From positions 40,022,230-40,086,229 of the forward strand of contig CM032121.1 in the NCBI GenBank assembly GCA_018894105.1: 64,000 nucleotides of DNA, written 5' to 3'. The DNA is from Jacaranda mimosifolia (Eukaryota; Streptophyta; Magnoliopsida; Lamiales; Bignoniaceae). The notes beneath the pieces were generated by a model. That model had not been told where the DNA came from. It worked only from the letters and a program-made list of their open reading frames with translations, and searched no databases. The position numbers were made by a program, and so were the translations under genes. Positions 1 to 12,839 of the stretch are shown piece after piece (the stretch's first letter is position 1; every line of letters starts with the position of its first letter).

Positions 1-155
1 TGTCCATGTTACCCCTCATTTTAATGCATCCTTCCATTTATACCCTCGATTAGTTTTGTTCTCTCCAACCTGTCTAAAGGAAAAAATCTAATAGAACTCG
101 CATCTCTTTTTCTTACAATATCGAACCCCAGTTCTTCCTTCACGATGAATTTCAC

Positions 156-847
156 CAAGTTTTGAAAATTGGACTGGACTGGCCAGTTGGACCGGTGACT
201 AGAGGCCAATCCGGTCCGATTGACGCATAAAAACTGGTTATGATCAAAATCAGTCAAAAATGGGTACCAGTTCACCTTCTTTTTTTTTTTTTTTTTCCTG
301 AAAAGTTAAAAATTATTTTTAAAAAAATAAAAAGAAAAAAGAAAAGAGAAATTATAAGTTGAAGATGATGATTAAAGATTTTGGACATGTAATTTTTTAA
401 AACATGAATTTATTTTCTTAAAATTTAATAAAGTGGTAGTTATATGTGAATGCTTATGTTTAATTTGTTATTTTATTTTGTTTAATCTCTCTTAAATTAT
501 GTTAAGTATTCAACATAGAATAATTTATTTTTACTTTGAGTTGAAGTATGAAACGAATGATACTTAAATTAATGTGAAATATTATTTTTTATTTATTTAT
601 AAACTGTGAAATATTATTATTTTCTAAAAAACGTCTTTAAATATAAGTAAGTTGATTTTTTTTTTTCAAATAATATTCTTTCTATATCAATTGAAAGTTT
701 TATTTTGTGTTAATATTAAAATATTGTATATATTTATAAAATTAAATATAATTACTACATTATTATGACGTTGTACTGATTCAATCGATTGAACTAATAA
801 TCAGTTACATCACCGATTCTTTATCCGGTCCAATTTTAAAAACATTG
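156..847. mobile_element. hAT-type non-autonomous element (MITE) with 8-bp TSD
   Basis: The ends form an imperfect inverted repeat: CAAGTTTTGAAAATTGGAC at the left and, read inward from the right, CAATGTTTTTAAAATTGGAC. Both flanks carry the same 8-bp direct repeat AATTTCAC (148-155 and 848-855). An 8-bp target duplication with a CA..TG-like end is typical of the hAT superfamily. The interior is AT-rich and has no transposase reading frame. It resembles the element at 1577-2154, with shared GGACCGGT-like subterminal motifs. Confidence 0.8.
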
Positions 848-1009
848 AATTTCACTTAATCCCGCAAAGATGGGATGGCCATTTTGTGGGTAGTCTACAG
901 AAAAATTGCATGTTGTTGTCTTTGGAGTGTTAAGTCTCTCTTTTTTTTTTCAATGGCAAGTTTGTCAAATTAAAGATAGTAGGGTCTATATAAAACATTT
1001 TTAGGGTCC

Positions 1010-1568
1010 TCGATTTGCTTCCCATCAGCCATCCTGATCGTCCGAAGTATGACTTCGCTAGTCACAAGGAATTGTATCAACATCCATACTGGAGCGGATT
1101 TATGATAGTTGGAAGGCTATCATAAGATGAACCTCCGAAAGTCCAACTCTTTGCTTTTTTATAGAATCAAAGAGATTGTTATGATGACTAATTGTGGAGA
1201 CGATGTTTAATATCAAACACAACAATATAGGCTTGTCGAGGCGGCTCTCATCTAAATCCTTCCAATACTTAAATCAAATCGAGTTAAGAGAAGGTAAAGT
1301 GTGATAAGAGGACTTAAAGTGTATGAGTATGTACTTGTGGCACTTGTGAAATTGGAGTATTTATAATGGGAGCGATCCTAAAAGTGGGAGGTTGAAATGA
1401 CCTTTGGCTCCTTAGGAGTACCGCATTTATTATGGAGGAGATCCGTTGACAGTGCATTTGATACATATAGGAAAGTGAACAACAACATTAAATGTAGAGA
1501 GGACAACCGACAGAAAGCCTGGCTCCATATTTAATGCGGTCGCTCACGGTAGATGCATGAGTTATCGG
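1010..1568. other. Possible decayed LTR fragment
   Basis: This stretch is less AT-rich than its surroundings, has no open frame, and contains a TATA-like segment (tatttataatggg, about 1360). Its texture, with short unique motifs and 'taatgcggt'-like phrases, resembles plant LTRs. It seems to continue after the hAT insertion at 1577-2154, up to about 2230. I found no second copy in the window, no clear TG..CA ends and no target duplication, so this is only a suggestion. Confidence 0.25.
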
Positions 1569-1576
1569 CCTGTAAC

Positions 1577-2154
1577 TAGTGTTTGAAAAATCGGACCGTT
1601 CATTGAACCGGAAAATTTATCGGTTCACGGTTAACTGGTTCAACCGTTAGTCGGACCGTAATTGAACCGCAATTGAATCGTGACGTCACAATTATAAAAT
1701 ATATATTTATATTATATATATTATTTAAAAATTAATAAAATGCCAAAATATAAAACATAAAGAGATTAAATGATATTGTCTAACATTACAATCCAAATTT
1801 CACACTTCATATTATAAATTATCACAACAATTTAAATATATCAAGTCCAAAGTTTAAAGTTGAAAATGTGTAAGTTAATTCTAAACTCTAAATTAAGTTT
1901 TTTTTACTTTTAGATAGTTTGCGAAGTATATTTTAATCTTTAAACTTTGTATTTAGACAAAAAAAAAATTAAAAAAAATAATTTTATTAAAAATTAAATG
2001 GAAAAACCGATAAGGTTCACCGGTTCGACCGACTGGTTTGAACGATTTTTTCAAAAAATTGCATTTTTTTCATTTTTTTGGTTTTTTGAGAAAACCGAAC
2101 CGGTTCACCGGCCAGTTGACGATCCGACCGACTGGTCCGATTTTTTAAACAGTG
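1577..2154. mobile_element. hAT-type MITE with near-perfect 8-bp TSD
   Basis: Terminal inverted repeats are TAGTGTTTGAAAAATCGGACC at the left and CACTGTTTAAAAAATCGGACC read inward from the right. The flanking octamers are CCTGTAAC (1569-1576) and CATGTAAC (2155-2162), one mismatch. Subterminal regions are rich in CCGGTT and GAACCG motifs. There is no coding capacity: the 64-codon frame at 1998-2192 runs out across the right end. It is a relative of the element at 156-847. Confidence 0.75.
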
Positions 2155-2162
2155 CATGTAAC

Positions 2163-3016
2163 ATCAACGTCTTGGACTTACTGCGATGTTAGCCCCTTCA
2201 AGCTGGCGAATTTCTTTTTTGTAGGCGCGACTCCATTAAGTTTGATCTTCAATTAATTGATTTAAGATCGATTAAGTTATTCTCTGGGATGGTTGGGTAA
2301 AATAAAGTTGCTCTCTCTAACATGATGTTTTGTGGGTAAAATAGTTCACAATTATTATATATTTTCTTCCCGGTTTCTAATAATTTACTTTTATTTCTTC
2401 TATTATTTTATACACATAATTTCCCTTATATATAACTCAAAATTTTAAATAAATATATTGAAAACATTAAACAATATAATGACATAAAAAATAAGATATT
2501 TTACTTATGTTTAAATTATATAAAAAATTAGCAAACAAGCGTGAGAAAATTGCTTGTTCTAACGTAAAATAGTTAAGTAGCCATATCTTTTAATTCTTAG
2601 AATTTCAAATTATGTATTAATTATAACCTAGAAATTAATTATTTCCTACGCCACTATGACTATTTTAATCATAACTTTCTATTTTGATTATATAAAAGTT
2701 TAAATAATTTTATAAATAAATATATTAAAATTCTATACCCCACGTTAGTATGTTTAATTTGTGTGATTGAAAATAGCCAAATTGTCAAAAATACGTGATG
2801 AAGAGGATATCTCATTAGCTGACGTGTCTTGTTGTTTAAGGAATAATCATTTCGTGGAGAACTCATTAAAATTATTTTATTTTCCCACTAAAAAAACTTT
2901 AATTATCTTCTTTTTTTTATAAATAAATTTTTAACTCAGTAAATCATTCAAAAGCAAATGACGAAACTTCCATGTGCCTGCACATTTACAAAAAGTACTT
3001 TGTTAGATAAATAAAA

Positions 3017-3052
<36 letters not shown>

Positions 3053-3054
3053 AA
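2163..3054. other. AT-rich intergenic DNA upstream of RGLG copy A
   Basis: I see no gene here. It is AT-rich sequence ending in an A-homopolymer of about 30 bases (3020-3050), just before the presumed leader exon of RGLG copy A. Confidence 0.6.
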
Positions 3055-4036
3055 GAGGAGTCCGAGGAAAGTTGCGTCACTTTCTCAAAGGATCTTGAAA
3101 TCCTGCAAAGATTCCTGGAAAAAGGAATGATGCGGAGATTCCGTCTGTCGGGGCTCAGGTTTTTCCCTCCTTCCTTGTGTTTTTATGGAGATGATTAATT
3201 TGTTCATTTCGAATCTGAAGCAATGCAGTTGATTTGAGTAATGTGCTTTGAATTGTTTGGCTGGGAATCTGTGAGCGATGAGGTGATTGATTTTGACTTG
3301 AACTCTGTATTTTTTTTTTTTTTTTATTTTTGCTTAAATTCCAAGTTATCATTCAATTCACGTTTCTTCCCCTTTTCTAATTTCTTGTATCGTTTGCGTC
3401 TTCTGTGCATTTTCGGTGTGCACATACAAATGTCATGTATGGCGTGTTTTGATTACTATTCTTGGCCCTATCTCACCGATCAATTTTTTGGCGTTTAGTC
3501 TGAGAAAAAATTGAGTTATTTCAGATAATATACCAGTGCGTAATTATCTGGAAGAAGTAGCGTGGAAGAGACTTGGTCTTGAGGGGGACTGTTTGAGGTC
3601 GGCGCACCACTTGGATAAATATCGTTTCTTCATTGTGGAAGCCGCCTTTTCTCTTTGATAGCTGTTTCATTCACACGTAATTGAATTTTCTATTGCGCGG
3701 CAATATTTAGGAAAATTGGTGTTTGACATTTTATTGCATATAACAGTTTACAAAATCAGGCGTTGGTTTCTGCTTGTGAAGAATTTGGGTTTTTTGGGGT
3801 GAGTTAGTTTGAGGGTGTTGCTTGATTCCCTGTTTTTGTGGTGTGACTGGAATTGAGGTTTTTGGTTGGACATTTGGTGTGGTTGATTATTTTTAGCCTT
3901 TTGGGGGGTATCCTGTTTTGTGTTGGATTTTCGGGATACTTGATTTTGACAGTTTTTGCAGATTTGTTTTGTTGTAGAGAAAACGAGGCTTTGCTGTTTT
4001 AAGAATTTTCGAGGTTTGCATAGATAAATTGGCTTG
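3055..4036 (+). promoter_or_regulatory. RGLG copy A leader exon and 5'UTR intron (inferred)
   Basis: A less AT-rich stretch at about 3055-3158 ends in CAG|GTTTTTCC, a plausible leader exon and donor. A pyrimidine-rich track ending TTTTTGCAG (acceptor at 3960-3961), or GTTGTAG shortly after, would close an intron of about 800 bp before the ATG at 4037. No transcript data are available, so the leader structure is inference. The paralogous block around copy B begins inside this intron (3531 matches 33507), and there the TTTTTGCAG acceptor reads TTTTTGCAA. Confidence 0.45.
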
Positions 4037-7000
4037 ATGGGAAACAAAAGCTCTAGCCCCAGGAATGGGGGAAGTTGGAGACAATCTTCAATGACACAGC
4101 CTAGTTCTTCATCAGGGTGGCAACATGACTATGCTCAATCAACTTTTTCACAATATGCTCAAAACTATCCTGTGCAACATCCTTATCCAGCAGGATATCC
4201 GCCACAGGATCAGTACTATGCTCCTCCTCAAAATTACGAGACTCCATCTGAGTCGTATGCACCTCCACAAAGTAGCAGTCCTCCGTCTCAACTGCATGCA
4301 CCACAAAAGAAGTTCGACAGAAGGTATTCAAGGATTGCGGACAACTATAATTCATTAGAGGAGGTATGCGTATGCATATATTGGCTGAACCACAGAATCA
4401 GCCCTTTTATCTGATATAAAATAATGAACGTTTGATCTGCGGTCTGTGTTATGCGTTTGAAATCCCTTTTACTGTCAACAAAAAGTAACTGAATCTCATA
4501 AAATATGGAAAAAGAATATGTGCTCTATTTATCTTGTGCGGATGGAAGTTGGAACTAACTGTATACTTTTTGGCTGCCAATTCAAAGGGCAACTTTTGTA
4601 AATAGTTAACGTCATACCATATTATGCATACAAGGCAAGAAGAATATATATGTCATAAACAAGGTGAATGAATCTTTCATGACCACATAAGATGAACATA
4701 AAAAATCCTTATTTTGTTAGCTGAAATTTGTATCAAGATTGACGGCAATACCTATATAGGTCTCCAGTACTATTTTGAATATTTGTAAATTATGTGTGCA
4801 GGTTACTTATCGTTTCGTGCAGGAAATTTGAGGATGTTTTCTGTAAATTAATTACTAACTCAACTTGCCTATGATGAGGTGTTGGAAAACCTTACCTCAC
4901 CGCCACCATAAAACTTGGGTTTTTCGTAATTTGTATAGGCTGTTTACTGTCTGCAGCTTGTGGATTACATTGATTGTCATGTCAAGGTGGAGAAAATAAA
5001 TTACTTTATCATGCAATTCAAGCTATATAGGGAGAGAAATACGGGTTGTGCACCGAGTTCTCATTCCCTAAGGAGTATATTTTAAACATGTGAATATTAG
5101 TTGCAACTAGGAAGTTAGAGAAGAATAGTCTGTAAAACATGGTAAAACCCTAAAGCTTGAACTGAAAATGAATTTTGAGAAACAGGAAAATCAGGATGAT
5201 AGTGAGATGGCATGTTAATGTTAGGGGCAATTTTATCTGGGTAGAGTCTATGCTGGAATAGAATGACAAGATTTAATGTCCTGAATTTAGATGCTTGACA
5301 TCTGTCTGTGAATTTTCATGTTCTTACTGTGATTTAGCCTAAGTTTGTGGTTGATGAAGTGATACTGTTGATGTGGTTTGGTGTTTCTCTTTTCCTTTAG
5401 TTTTAATGTTAATTTTATGTCAATATCTCAAGTATTTTATCTTTTGAAAATGCTTTAAATATGAAGAATATTGTCTTATTAGGTGACTGAAGCTCTTGCA
5501 CGTGCTGGTCTTGAGTCTTCCAACCTAATTATCGGGATTGATTTCACTAAGAGCAATGAATGGACAGGTGCAGTCCTTTTCTACCCCGTGAGATATTAAT
5601 TAAGTACTAAAACTTGTGGAGATATGTAATGAACTTTGTTCCATCTTGCAGGCAAGAGGTCGTATAATGGTAAAAGCTTACATCATATTGGAAATGATCT
5701 GAATCCGTATGAACAAGCAATATCTATTATTGGGAAAACCTTGGTGGCTTTTGATGATGATAACTTGATCCCCTGTTTTGGATTTGGAGACGGTAGGGCA
5801 TCATAAACTTGTGGTTGATTCTGAAATTTATAATTGGCGTACCCAAAAATTTATACATTGGTTCTTCTAATAAATCTTGGCAGCATCAACTCATGATCAG
5901 GATGTATTCAGTTTCTTTCCTGATGGAAGATTTTGCAATGGATTTGAGGAAGTCTTAAGCCAATATAGAGAAATTGTTCCCAATCTGAAACTGGCAGGTT
6001 AATTTCCTATCTAGTCTACTTTGTCAAGCTTAGTTTTTGAATGTTTATCAATTTTATGGCTCACGCTTTAACACGCTGCAGGTCCAACATCTTTTGCACC
6101 AGTAATTGAAATGGCTATGACTATTGTTGAGCAGAGTGGAGGCCAGTATCATGTTCTACTGATTATTGCAGATGGACAGGTAAACACTGCCTTCCATAGC
6201 TTGTTCATAATTAGAGGTGCTCCTTTCTTGTAATATTGGGTTAGTTTTATTATTTCTCACCAACCTTGCCCATATTTGTAGGTTACTAGAAGTGTTGACA
6301 CGGAAAATGGTCGGTTAAGTTCGCAAGAGCAAAAAACTGTTCAAGCAATTGTTGAGGCTAGGTAAGTTTTTTGTAAACATATTTTTAGATTATTTTTGTC
6401 AAATTTTCATGACTTAATAGTGATGTTTCTATAATATTTGCAGCAAGTTTCCTTTATCTATTGTGTTGGTTGGGGTTGGAGATGGTCCCTGGGACATGAT
6501 GAGGGAATTTGATGACAACATCCCTGCTCGGGACTTTGACAATTTCCAGGTCAGCTGCGGGCTTTAAATTATGTACTTTTTGATAACCAGGTGTGCTTTG
6601 TCAAATTTGGTTCTCTTCACTGAGGTCATTCTTTGGGTCTTTCAGTTTGTCAATTTTACCGAGATAATGTCCAAAAATGTGCACCAATCTCGAAAAGAGA
6701 CAGAATTTGCTCTTTCAGCATTGATGGAGGTTCCATCTCAATATAAAGCAACCATGGAGCTTAATTTGTTAGGGTAAACTTTCTCTCTTCACTTTGCTCT
6801 TCCTGCGTAACATCTCTTGGTCTATCTGTTGCATTATCTTGTCGTGTGTGAATTATCTATTTATTATTCATCCTTTGTGCTGATTTAGTGGACGGAAAGG
6901 AAATGCTCCTGAGCGGGTTGCTCTTCCTCCTCCTACCTATGGTGGTGCGGCTTTTGGTTCTTTCTCAAAGCCCTCACGGGCAACCACTTTTGAACATAGC

Positions 7001-7445
7001 TCAAGTTTGTACTACAAGCATGATGTTTCTGCCGATCCAGCTCCATCTGCTCCAAACTCTACTTTTGAACAGCAGGTATGTAACTGTGTATAAGCATAAT
7101 ATACGCTTCTAAGGATTCTCTTAGCTACCAGCAAATGATATCCCTCAGCCTGCAAGTATTTCTTTCTTAGCTTCACACAATTTATTTCCAAATCACTTAC
7201 ACATCTCCGGGTTTCACAGATTTGTCCCATTTGCCTAAGCAACCCGAAGGACATGGCTTTTGGCTGCGGCCATCAGGTAAATTTACATATTGATGTATTG
7301 TATCAAGGTGTTATGAGGAGATCCATTCAGTGTGAGATGAATAACTCTTTTCTCTTTATGTCAGACATGCCGTGTGTGTGGCCAAGACCTTAAGCTATGC
7401 CCAATTTGCCGCAGTCGAATTGAGACCAGAATAAAGCTATACTAA
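4037..7445 (+). CDS. RGLG2: RGLG-type copine/RING E3 ubiquitin ligase, copy A
   Basis: Predicted RING E3 ligase of the RGLG family, which in Arabidopsis acts at the plasma membrane and in hormone and stress signalling. Exons: 4037-4363, 5483-5567, 5652-5792, 5884-5997, 6082-6179, 6282-6361, 6444-6549, 6646-6773, 6889-7075, 7220-7276, 7365-7445. They join in frame to 467 aa, a normal RGLG length. The N-terminus MGNKSSS fits N-myristoylation. Residues 1-105 are rich in Tyr, Pro, Gln and Ser. A vWA/copine domain starts near residue 122 with a MIDAS-like D129-x-T131-x-S133. A C3HC4 RING occupies residues 423-467 (CPIC, CGH, CxxC, CPIC), and the protein ends IKLY. The start is the first ATG after the leader and keeps Gly2. 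RGLG1 versus RGLG2 assignment is uncertain. An intact paralogue lies at 36568-40035. Confidence 0.93.
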
Positions 7446-8741
7446 GTTGCTCGATGTCGATCGACCCCTTCTTTTTATATCAACTTCAGCATTAAATTCT
7501 TTGCATTGGTTCTTGGTGTGGAGAGGTGGTAGCTAGCTTGGATTTTTTGTGTTCTTGAATCTTTACATATGCAGCATTTCTTTGTACATGATTTGGTTGC
7601 TATATCTTTATTTTTTGGCCGATTTCAAATAGATATGGTGATATCAAACTGTGAGCAAAGAGTGTAGGAGTTTGTTACCGCAATATCTTTGTAATTGCAA
7701 GTTTATTGATACAGTTTTTTGACAGTGCTTGGATTTTTATAAGAGGGAATTTTGTGGGGTTTGTATCTTTATTGCATAATAGATGAAACACTAATTAGAA
7801 CAAAAAATTTGAAATGTGGTTTAAATTATTTAAACTTAGAGGTGTTTTTGGTGAGTTTAGCTTCTCAATTATTTTGTAATATATTTAAGAGCTTGTAAAA
7901 TATTAAAAAAAAGAGCTTTAAGCTGAAAATAAGATAAATATTTGATAATTTTTTTCCAAAAAAAGAGCTTTAGCTTTCAAAATAACATGTTTGTATTTTT
8001 TTATTTTAATTATATAATTAAATTCATTAATTAAAATCTTATAAATTTCAAAAAAAAAATATACGTTAGGCTTTATTTTAAAATAAAATTTAATATCTTA
8101 TAAACTACAAAAACTATAACATATACATTTACAAATTTTTACATAGGTTTAACTAAACATCCTCAAACATTCTTTCAGCATCATCCTGTAATGACTATAT
8201 ATATATATATATATATCTCTATGCAAACTTACATTTAAATTTTATTCTAAGGCTTGTTTGTTTTTATATCCAACTTCCATTTTCATTTTCATTTTCATTA
8301 CAAAATGAAAATTGAAAATCATTACTTTCTATCTATTTTCATTCAAAAAATTCCCTTTTTTTCATTTTCGAACTTTTTTTTGAATCCATCATATCATCCT
8401 ACTATCATATCAATTAAATTTAAATTTAATTTGGCATAAAGTATCTGTCATCATTTTAAAATTAATAAAATATACATATATTTTAAAAAATAATTTTGTT
8501 AAATATAAAAAGTTATAAATCAACTTAGTTTTCAATCCAATACCTATTTTAATAATTACTTTTCAACTCATCTAAACACATTTTCATTTTTATTTTCAAT
8601 TCAAAATATATTTTTCAACTTTTGAAAACGTATGAAAAATATGAAAATGACTCTGAAAGTAAAATAAAATAGACTTTAAGCTTTATTTCTATAAGTATGA
8701 AAGCGAAACCTTTCAGCCAATCAATTTAAATTCTCTGTTTC
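7446..8741. other. RGLG-A 3'UTR and AT-rich flank
   Basis: About 300 bp after the stop is probably 3'UTR. Around 7836-8165 there is a MITE-like unit: GAGGTGTTTTTGGTGAGTTTA at the left resembles the inverted GAGGATGTTTAGTTAAACC at the right, but no clean target duplication is visible. A short (AT)n run sits near 8198-8216. The rest, to the LTR element, holds TTTTCATTTTCATT-type simple sequence and no gene. Confidence 0.5.
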
Positions 8742-9497
8742 TGATGAGGGTTCGAATCGTAATACAGGTACTTCGATTCCGATCTCTATAGGGGTTAACC
8801 CCCAAAGGTGGATATCTTCTGTTGATGATATTTGAGAATCCTGCAATCAAGGCAAACGTTAGGCTAGCTGAGTGGCCCTCGGCTTTGGCCCTCAACTTTG
8901 GCCCTCCGAGGCTCAAGTCAGTATTTCCCGTATCTAACAATGAAGTAAGATAGGTTCAGTGTGTTTTTTTGCGCATACCTTGTGAGGCAAGACAGAGGAG
9001 TTTTTATATTCTTCCCCTTGTAGGAAATGACTGGTAAGCCCTTGGCTTACCCTTGGGGTCTTCAGCCTCCTCCAAGGGGCAATTAGTCTATTCCCCCATT
9101 TGAATTTTGCCAGCTAGATGTCCTTTCATGCTACAGGACGGGACGGTATACGAGGTGGCGCCTGCCGTGTCAGACAGTGAGGGGATGGCATGTGCCATTA
9201 ATGCGGTGGCGTGGTGCCAGTCCACGCATTTAATGCGGTGGCAGAGTACTGTGCAGAGCTCGACCTTCTGCCAGCCTGACTGGGGTCGAATATGGTCGAT
9301 ATTGTCCGAGGGCTCTGAGGCGCCCACCTGGGCGTGGGGGGGACTGGTCGAATATTGTCGACATGTCCCATGGGCCCTGGGCCGTTGTCGGAGACGATGG
9401 GCCCTTCGGGCCACTATCTGGTCGAACATGGTCGACGTGGGTCATGGGCCCTGGGCCATTATCCGAAACGTTAGGCCTTTTGGGCTACCCTATATCA
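8742..9497 (-). repeat. 3' LTR of the gag-only retrotransposon
   Basis: 756 bp with TG..CA ends. It matches 14267-15082 closely; by eye I count about 17 substitutions, nearly all transitions. It holds two starts of a 73-74-bp internal tandem unit (CATGGGCCCTGGGCC at 9369 and 9443), where the other LTR has three. It has one extra short GGCCCT-containing repeat near 8875-8905. Confidence 0.93.
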
Positions 9498-9701
9498 TGA
9501 GTCCCTCCACTTCGCAACGCGGATCGAGGGAATCGAAGAGCGGCATTGGGAAGTAGCAAATATTAACGTGTCTCGACTGGGGATTTTAGAAATCGACCAG
9601 GGTTTTGCGCGTCTACTGAGCGGTTACATCGTGGCGTGCGTGGGGCAGCGTTATAGTTTCCCCCATTAATGCGGATGCTTGGATAATCGCGCCTTTTCCT
9701 T

Positions 9702-9709
9702 TATAAATA
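9702..9709 (+). promoter_or_regulatory. TATA-like box before the antisense ORF
   Basis: TATAAATA sits in a less AT-rich stretch about 160 bp upstream of the plus-strand ATG at 9872. It is followed by a C/T-rich stretch, as in many plant leaders. It is a candidate promoter for the antisense frame of the LTR element. No transcription evidence is available. Confidence 0.45.
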
Positions 9710-9871
9710 CTAACTAGCATTCAGGCTGCTTTCGCCTTTACCGCTTCAGATATTCCTTGCTGGAAGAATCACTAACCTTTGCGCTTTCTTCAGAGATTTT
9801 CTGGGTTTTAGCTTTCCAAATCTAGTAAGTACTCTTCCCCCTCTATTTCTTTCCACCTTTCTTAGAAGAAA

Positions 9872-12308
9872 ATGTTTGGGCTATTCAGTTCTAGTAGTAC
9901 TTCTTGTGAGGATAGTGAGGTGACTGTGTCTGAGGGCCGTAGGGAGTTTTCTGACTCAAGCCGTTCCAGCTCCGGCGGCTCGAGCGGCGCGTGGGGGGGA
10001 GGAAGCTGGGCCCAGCCGGGTACCTTCTTCTCGCGGGCGATTATTTACCCCAAACCACTATAGCGAGATAATCTCTACCGTTACCCCCTTAGAACTGGCC
10101 CGCGTTCAAGAGCTTTACCACATTCCTCGCGAATTCCAGCTGTTAGCCCCTGGGCCTGCTGGTCGAATGCACCGTGCCCCTGCCGGTTGCATAACTATTT
10201 TCGAGGATGCACTTAGGTGTGGTCTTAGGTTTCCCTTGAGCGAGGGTATGATAGGTCTGCTTAAGGGTCTTGGAGTGTGCATCACGCAACTGCTGCCCAA
10301 CTGTTTCTCGACATTGTGTAGCTTTATAGTTCTAATGTTCCTGTACAACCAACCCCCAACCTTTGAAAATTTTTCAAACCTATTTTATCTTTGTGTGTCG
10401 CGTAAATCCGGCAGCACTGAGGAAACGAGCTTTTATTATCTGAGCGCTCGGCCTCGTCGGAGGTTTCTCGTGGCGCCTTCCTCGTCCTATGGTCAGGCGT
10501 GGAAAAAATGCTACTTTTTTGTGCGGGTAAAGGGCGGGTTCGATATTCCCCGAGAGTGGGCGAGGGGTCCGGTCGAGGTACCAGGGAATCACGCTCCAAC
10601 CTGGTCGAGCACATTCGTGAGGGACCTGGTCGAGTTTGGTCCCATCAAAGCCACTGTATCCCTCGAGGAGAGGCAATTGGTGTTGGCTGGGTTGTCGCCA
10701 GCCCCATTAAATTTTCCCGCTGATTATGAGATAGGTAGACTAACTGCATGCGCCATACCCTGTCGTTTGCTTATGAACATTCCTGCAGTTGACATTTTCT
10801 GTTGCTTATCCTGTGCAGACCGCAGCGAAATCATGAACAGGTCCAGGGCTAGCGCGATGGCTTGAGTTGAAAAGAATAAGCAGCGCCGACAAGGCGGCGC
10901 GATTCGGGAAGGGTCGTCGGGGGCCGACGAGCCACACCGATTAACTGCTGCCCCCGCGCCCTCTAGAACACCTTCGCCCGTTCGTCAAGAAGATGTCGAG
11001 AGAACCGCGGGTCGAGGAAAGAGACCCATGGGCGAGCCGGCCGCTCCCCCATCGAAGAAGGCAGCTGCCGGGAAAGGGAAGTCAAAGGGCACGGGGCTGA
11101 ACGTGCCGACGGGAAAAGAGCTCTTCATGGACCGAAGCCCCGAGGCACTCTTTAATTTGCGGAAATTCCCATCTCCTCGTTTTGGGTCGGATCCAGGTAT
11201 AGCTGTGGGCGACTCGTCTAGCATGGTATCCTCAGGGCTGGCTGGGTTGGATCCCTTAAAAGTGCTGATGGCTGCGCAGTTCATGGCTGACCAGAACAAA
11301 TTCCTGGGTTTAACCTAGCCTGGGTTGCTGTGTAAGTTCGCCTATCATGCAAACATGGTAAGATCTAGGAACCTGGATGTCTACTTGTTTAACTCTTCTT
11401 TTCCTTCGCTTAGCTGCCTTCTGACATAGTCTCGTGTTTCAGGTCGAGCAGCTAGGCTATCACATGTTTTGCCGTTTCGAAGTGGCGCTGGCCGATCGGG
11501 AGCGATTGGAGGGTGTGAAGACGCTGAGACCTTGAAGGTTCAGCTTGAGTCCTCCCAGATGCGGGTCGAGGAGCTTGAGAGAGCAAACGCCCAGTATGCC
11601 AAAGATATAGAGGCGAAAGACCGTCAGGTGGTGCTAGCGGTAACGGAGCAGACTCGAATGGAGGCGAAGTTGAATAAACTGGAGCTGGATATTCAAGTCG
11701 CCTACGAGTCTGGTCGTGCGGCCGGCCGAAGTGAGCGCCTGGTCGAAGCCAGGAAGGAGTTTGCTCGGGTGGTGCCCGAGGTGCGGAAGGAGGCCGTCCA
11801 ACAATTTATGGTGAGCCCGGCCTTCCAAGACGCAAGCGTTGTGCTTGCTTTGGATGACGCACGTTGTGCGTTTAACAGGGCTATCGCCCAATTGCAACAT
11901 CTAGGTTACGGCATCAACGATGAGGATCGCTCGAAGATGGGCCTTGGCTTCGATGAGCAACTGCGCCCGCTGGTCGAGGAAGATGTCAACGAGGCAGATA
12001 CTGCTGAGGTCGAATCTGCCGATGTTGTCGATATGAGCCCCGAAGAGAGGCAGAAGGCAGAACTCGAGAAGAAGCTGAATGCTATGGGCCGAGAGTTCGA
12101 GTTTGCTGGCGACCTTGCCTATGAAATTTCTGAGAACATGGTGGATGCCGCTACATTCTTCCTTGCTGCTCCACGGCTGTTTATGCCTTCTGCTGCCAGT
12201 CCCTCCTACGCGGTTACCGCGGCCATTCCCGTTGCAGAGGCGCCACCTGAACCTCCGTCTGTTTTGGCTCCAGCGCTTGCTGCTGAAGGGTCTGGCAATT
12301 CTAGCTAG
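9872..12308 (+). pseudogene. Antisense ORF of LTR element, 'putative gypsy-type transposon' domain (degenerate)
   Basis: A plus-strand coding region opposite in sense to gag. A Ser/Gly-rich start (9872-10063) shifts frame near 10059 into a long frame running to 11318, interrupted by one TGA at 10863. The part at 10080-10700 resembles the plant family called putative gypsy-type transposon or Transposase_28 (features such as LRFPLSEGMIGLLKGLGV and an aromatic-rich middle). A Lys/Pro-rich linker follows. A likely intron (about 11310-11441, ending TTTCAG) joins a coiled-coil section with another frameshift near 11515, then a 250-residue Glu/Ala-rich frame to 12308. The two frameshifts and one stop suggest decay. 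The role of this protein family in element biology is unknown, and it could once have been a captured host gene. Confidence 0.6.
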
Positions 12309-12713
12309 GTCTTTCCCTTGTATTTTTGACTTTTCATTCTGTATATATGTCTTACTGAGGCTTTATGAAATGATATTTCTTTGCCCATTCTCTGCTGGTG
12401 GTTCGCTCTATATTGTCGTTTGTCTACTGCTTTGTCTTCGTTGGTTTAAAATTTTGTATTGCCAACTTGTGTAAGTCGATAGGATGCAAATAGTGCTTGC
12501 TGTAGAACACTTCTTACACTTGTAATATAAAATGGTTTCGCTAACTTTTTGTAGCTAACGTGTGTTTGCGAGCGGGGCTCGACTTCCAGCTTTAAGGGTG
12601 TTTTCACCATGCAAAGCATTGGTCTCCTAAATTTGGCGGCATGGCCGAGCCAATAAATATGCATCGAAGGTGTCGACTTTGTTGTTTTGAAAACTTTTGG
12701 CGACTGCGTGGTC

Positions 12714-12839
12714 GCTTAAGGTGGTCTCGGCCGGTGGCCTCGACTTAGATGTTAAATCCTTTCGTCGACTTCGGGGTCGACTAAGGTGGTCTCGGCCGGT
12801 GGCCTCGACTTAGATGTCAAATCCTTTCGTCGACTTCGG
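12714..12839. repeat. Two-copy tandem repeat (about 67 bp) between aORF and gag
   Basis: The phrase AAGGTGGTCTCGGCCGGTGG followed by CCTCGACTTAGATGT and CTTTCGTCGACTTCGG occurs twice, almost identically, between the 3' end of gag and the antisense frame, where pol would be expected. Similar TCGAC-rich sequence continues up to 12540. Confidence 0.8.

Noticed and set aside
10985..11299. Minus-strand frames overlapping the antisense ORF region
   Set aside because: They are complements of GC-rich plus-strand coding sequence; the plus-strand frames have family similarity and longer continuity.
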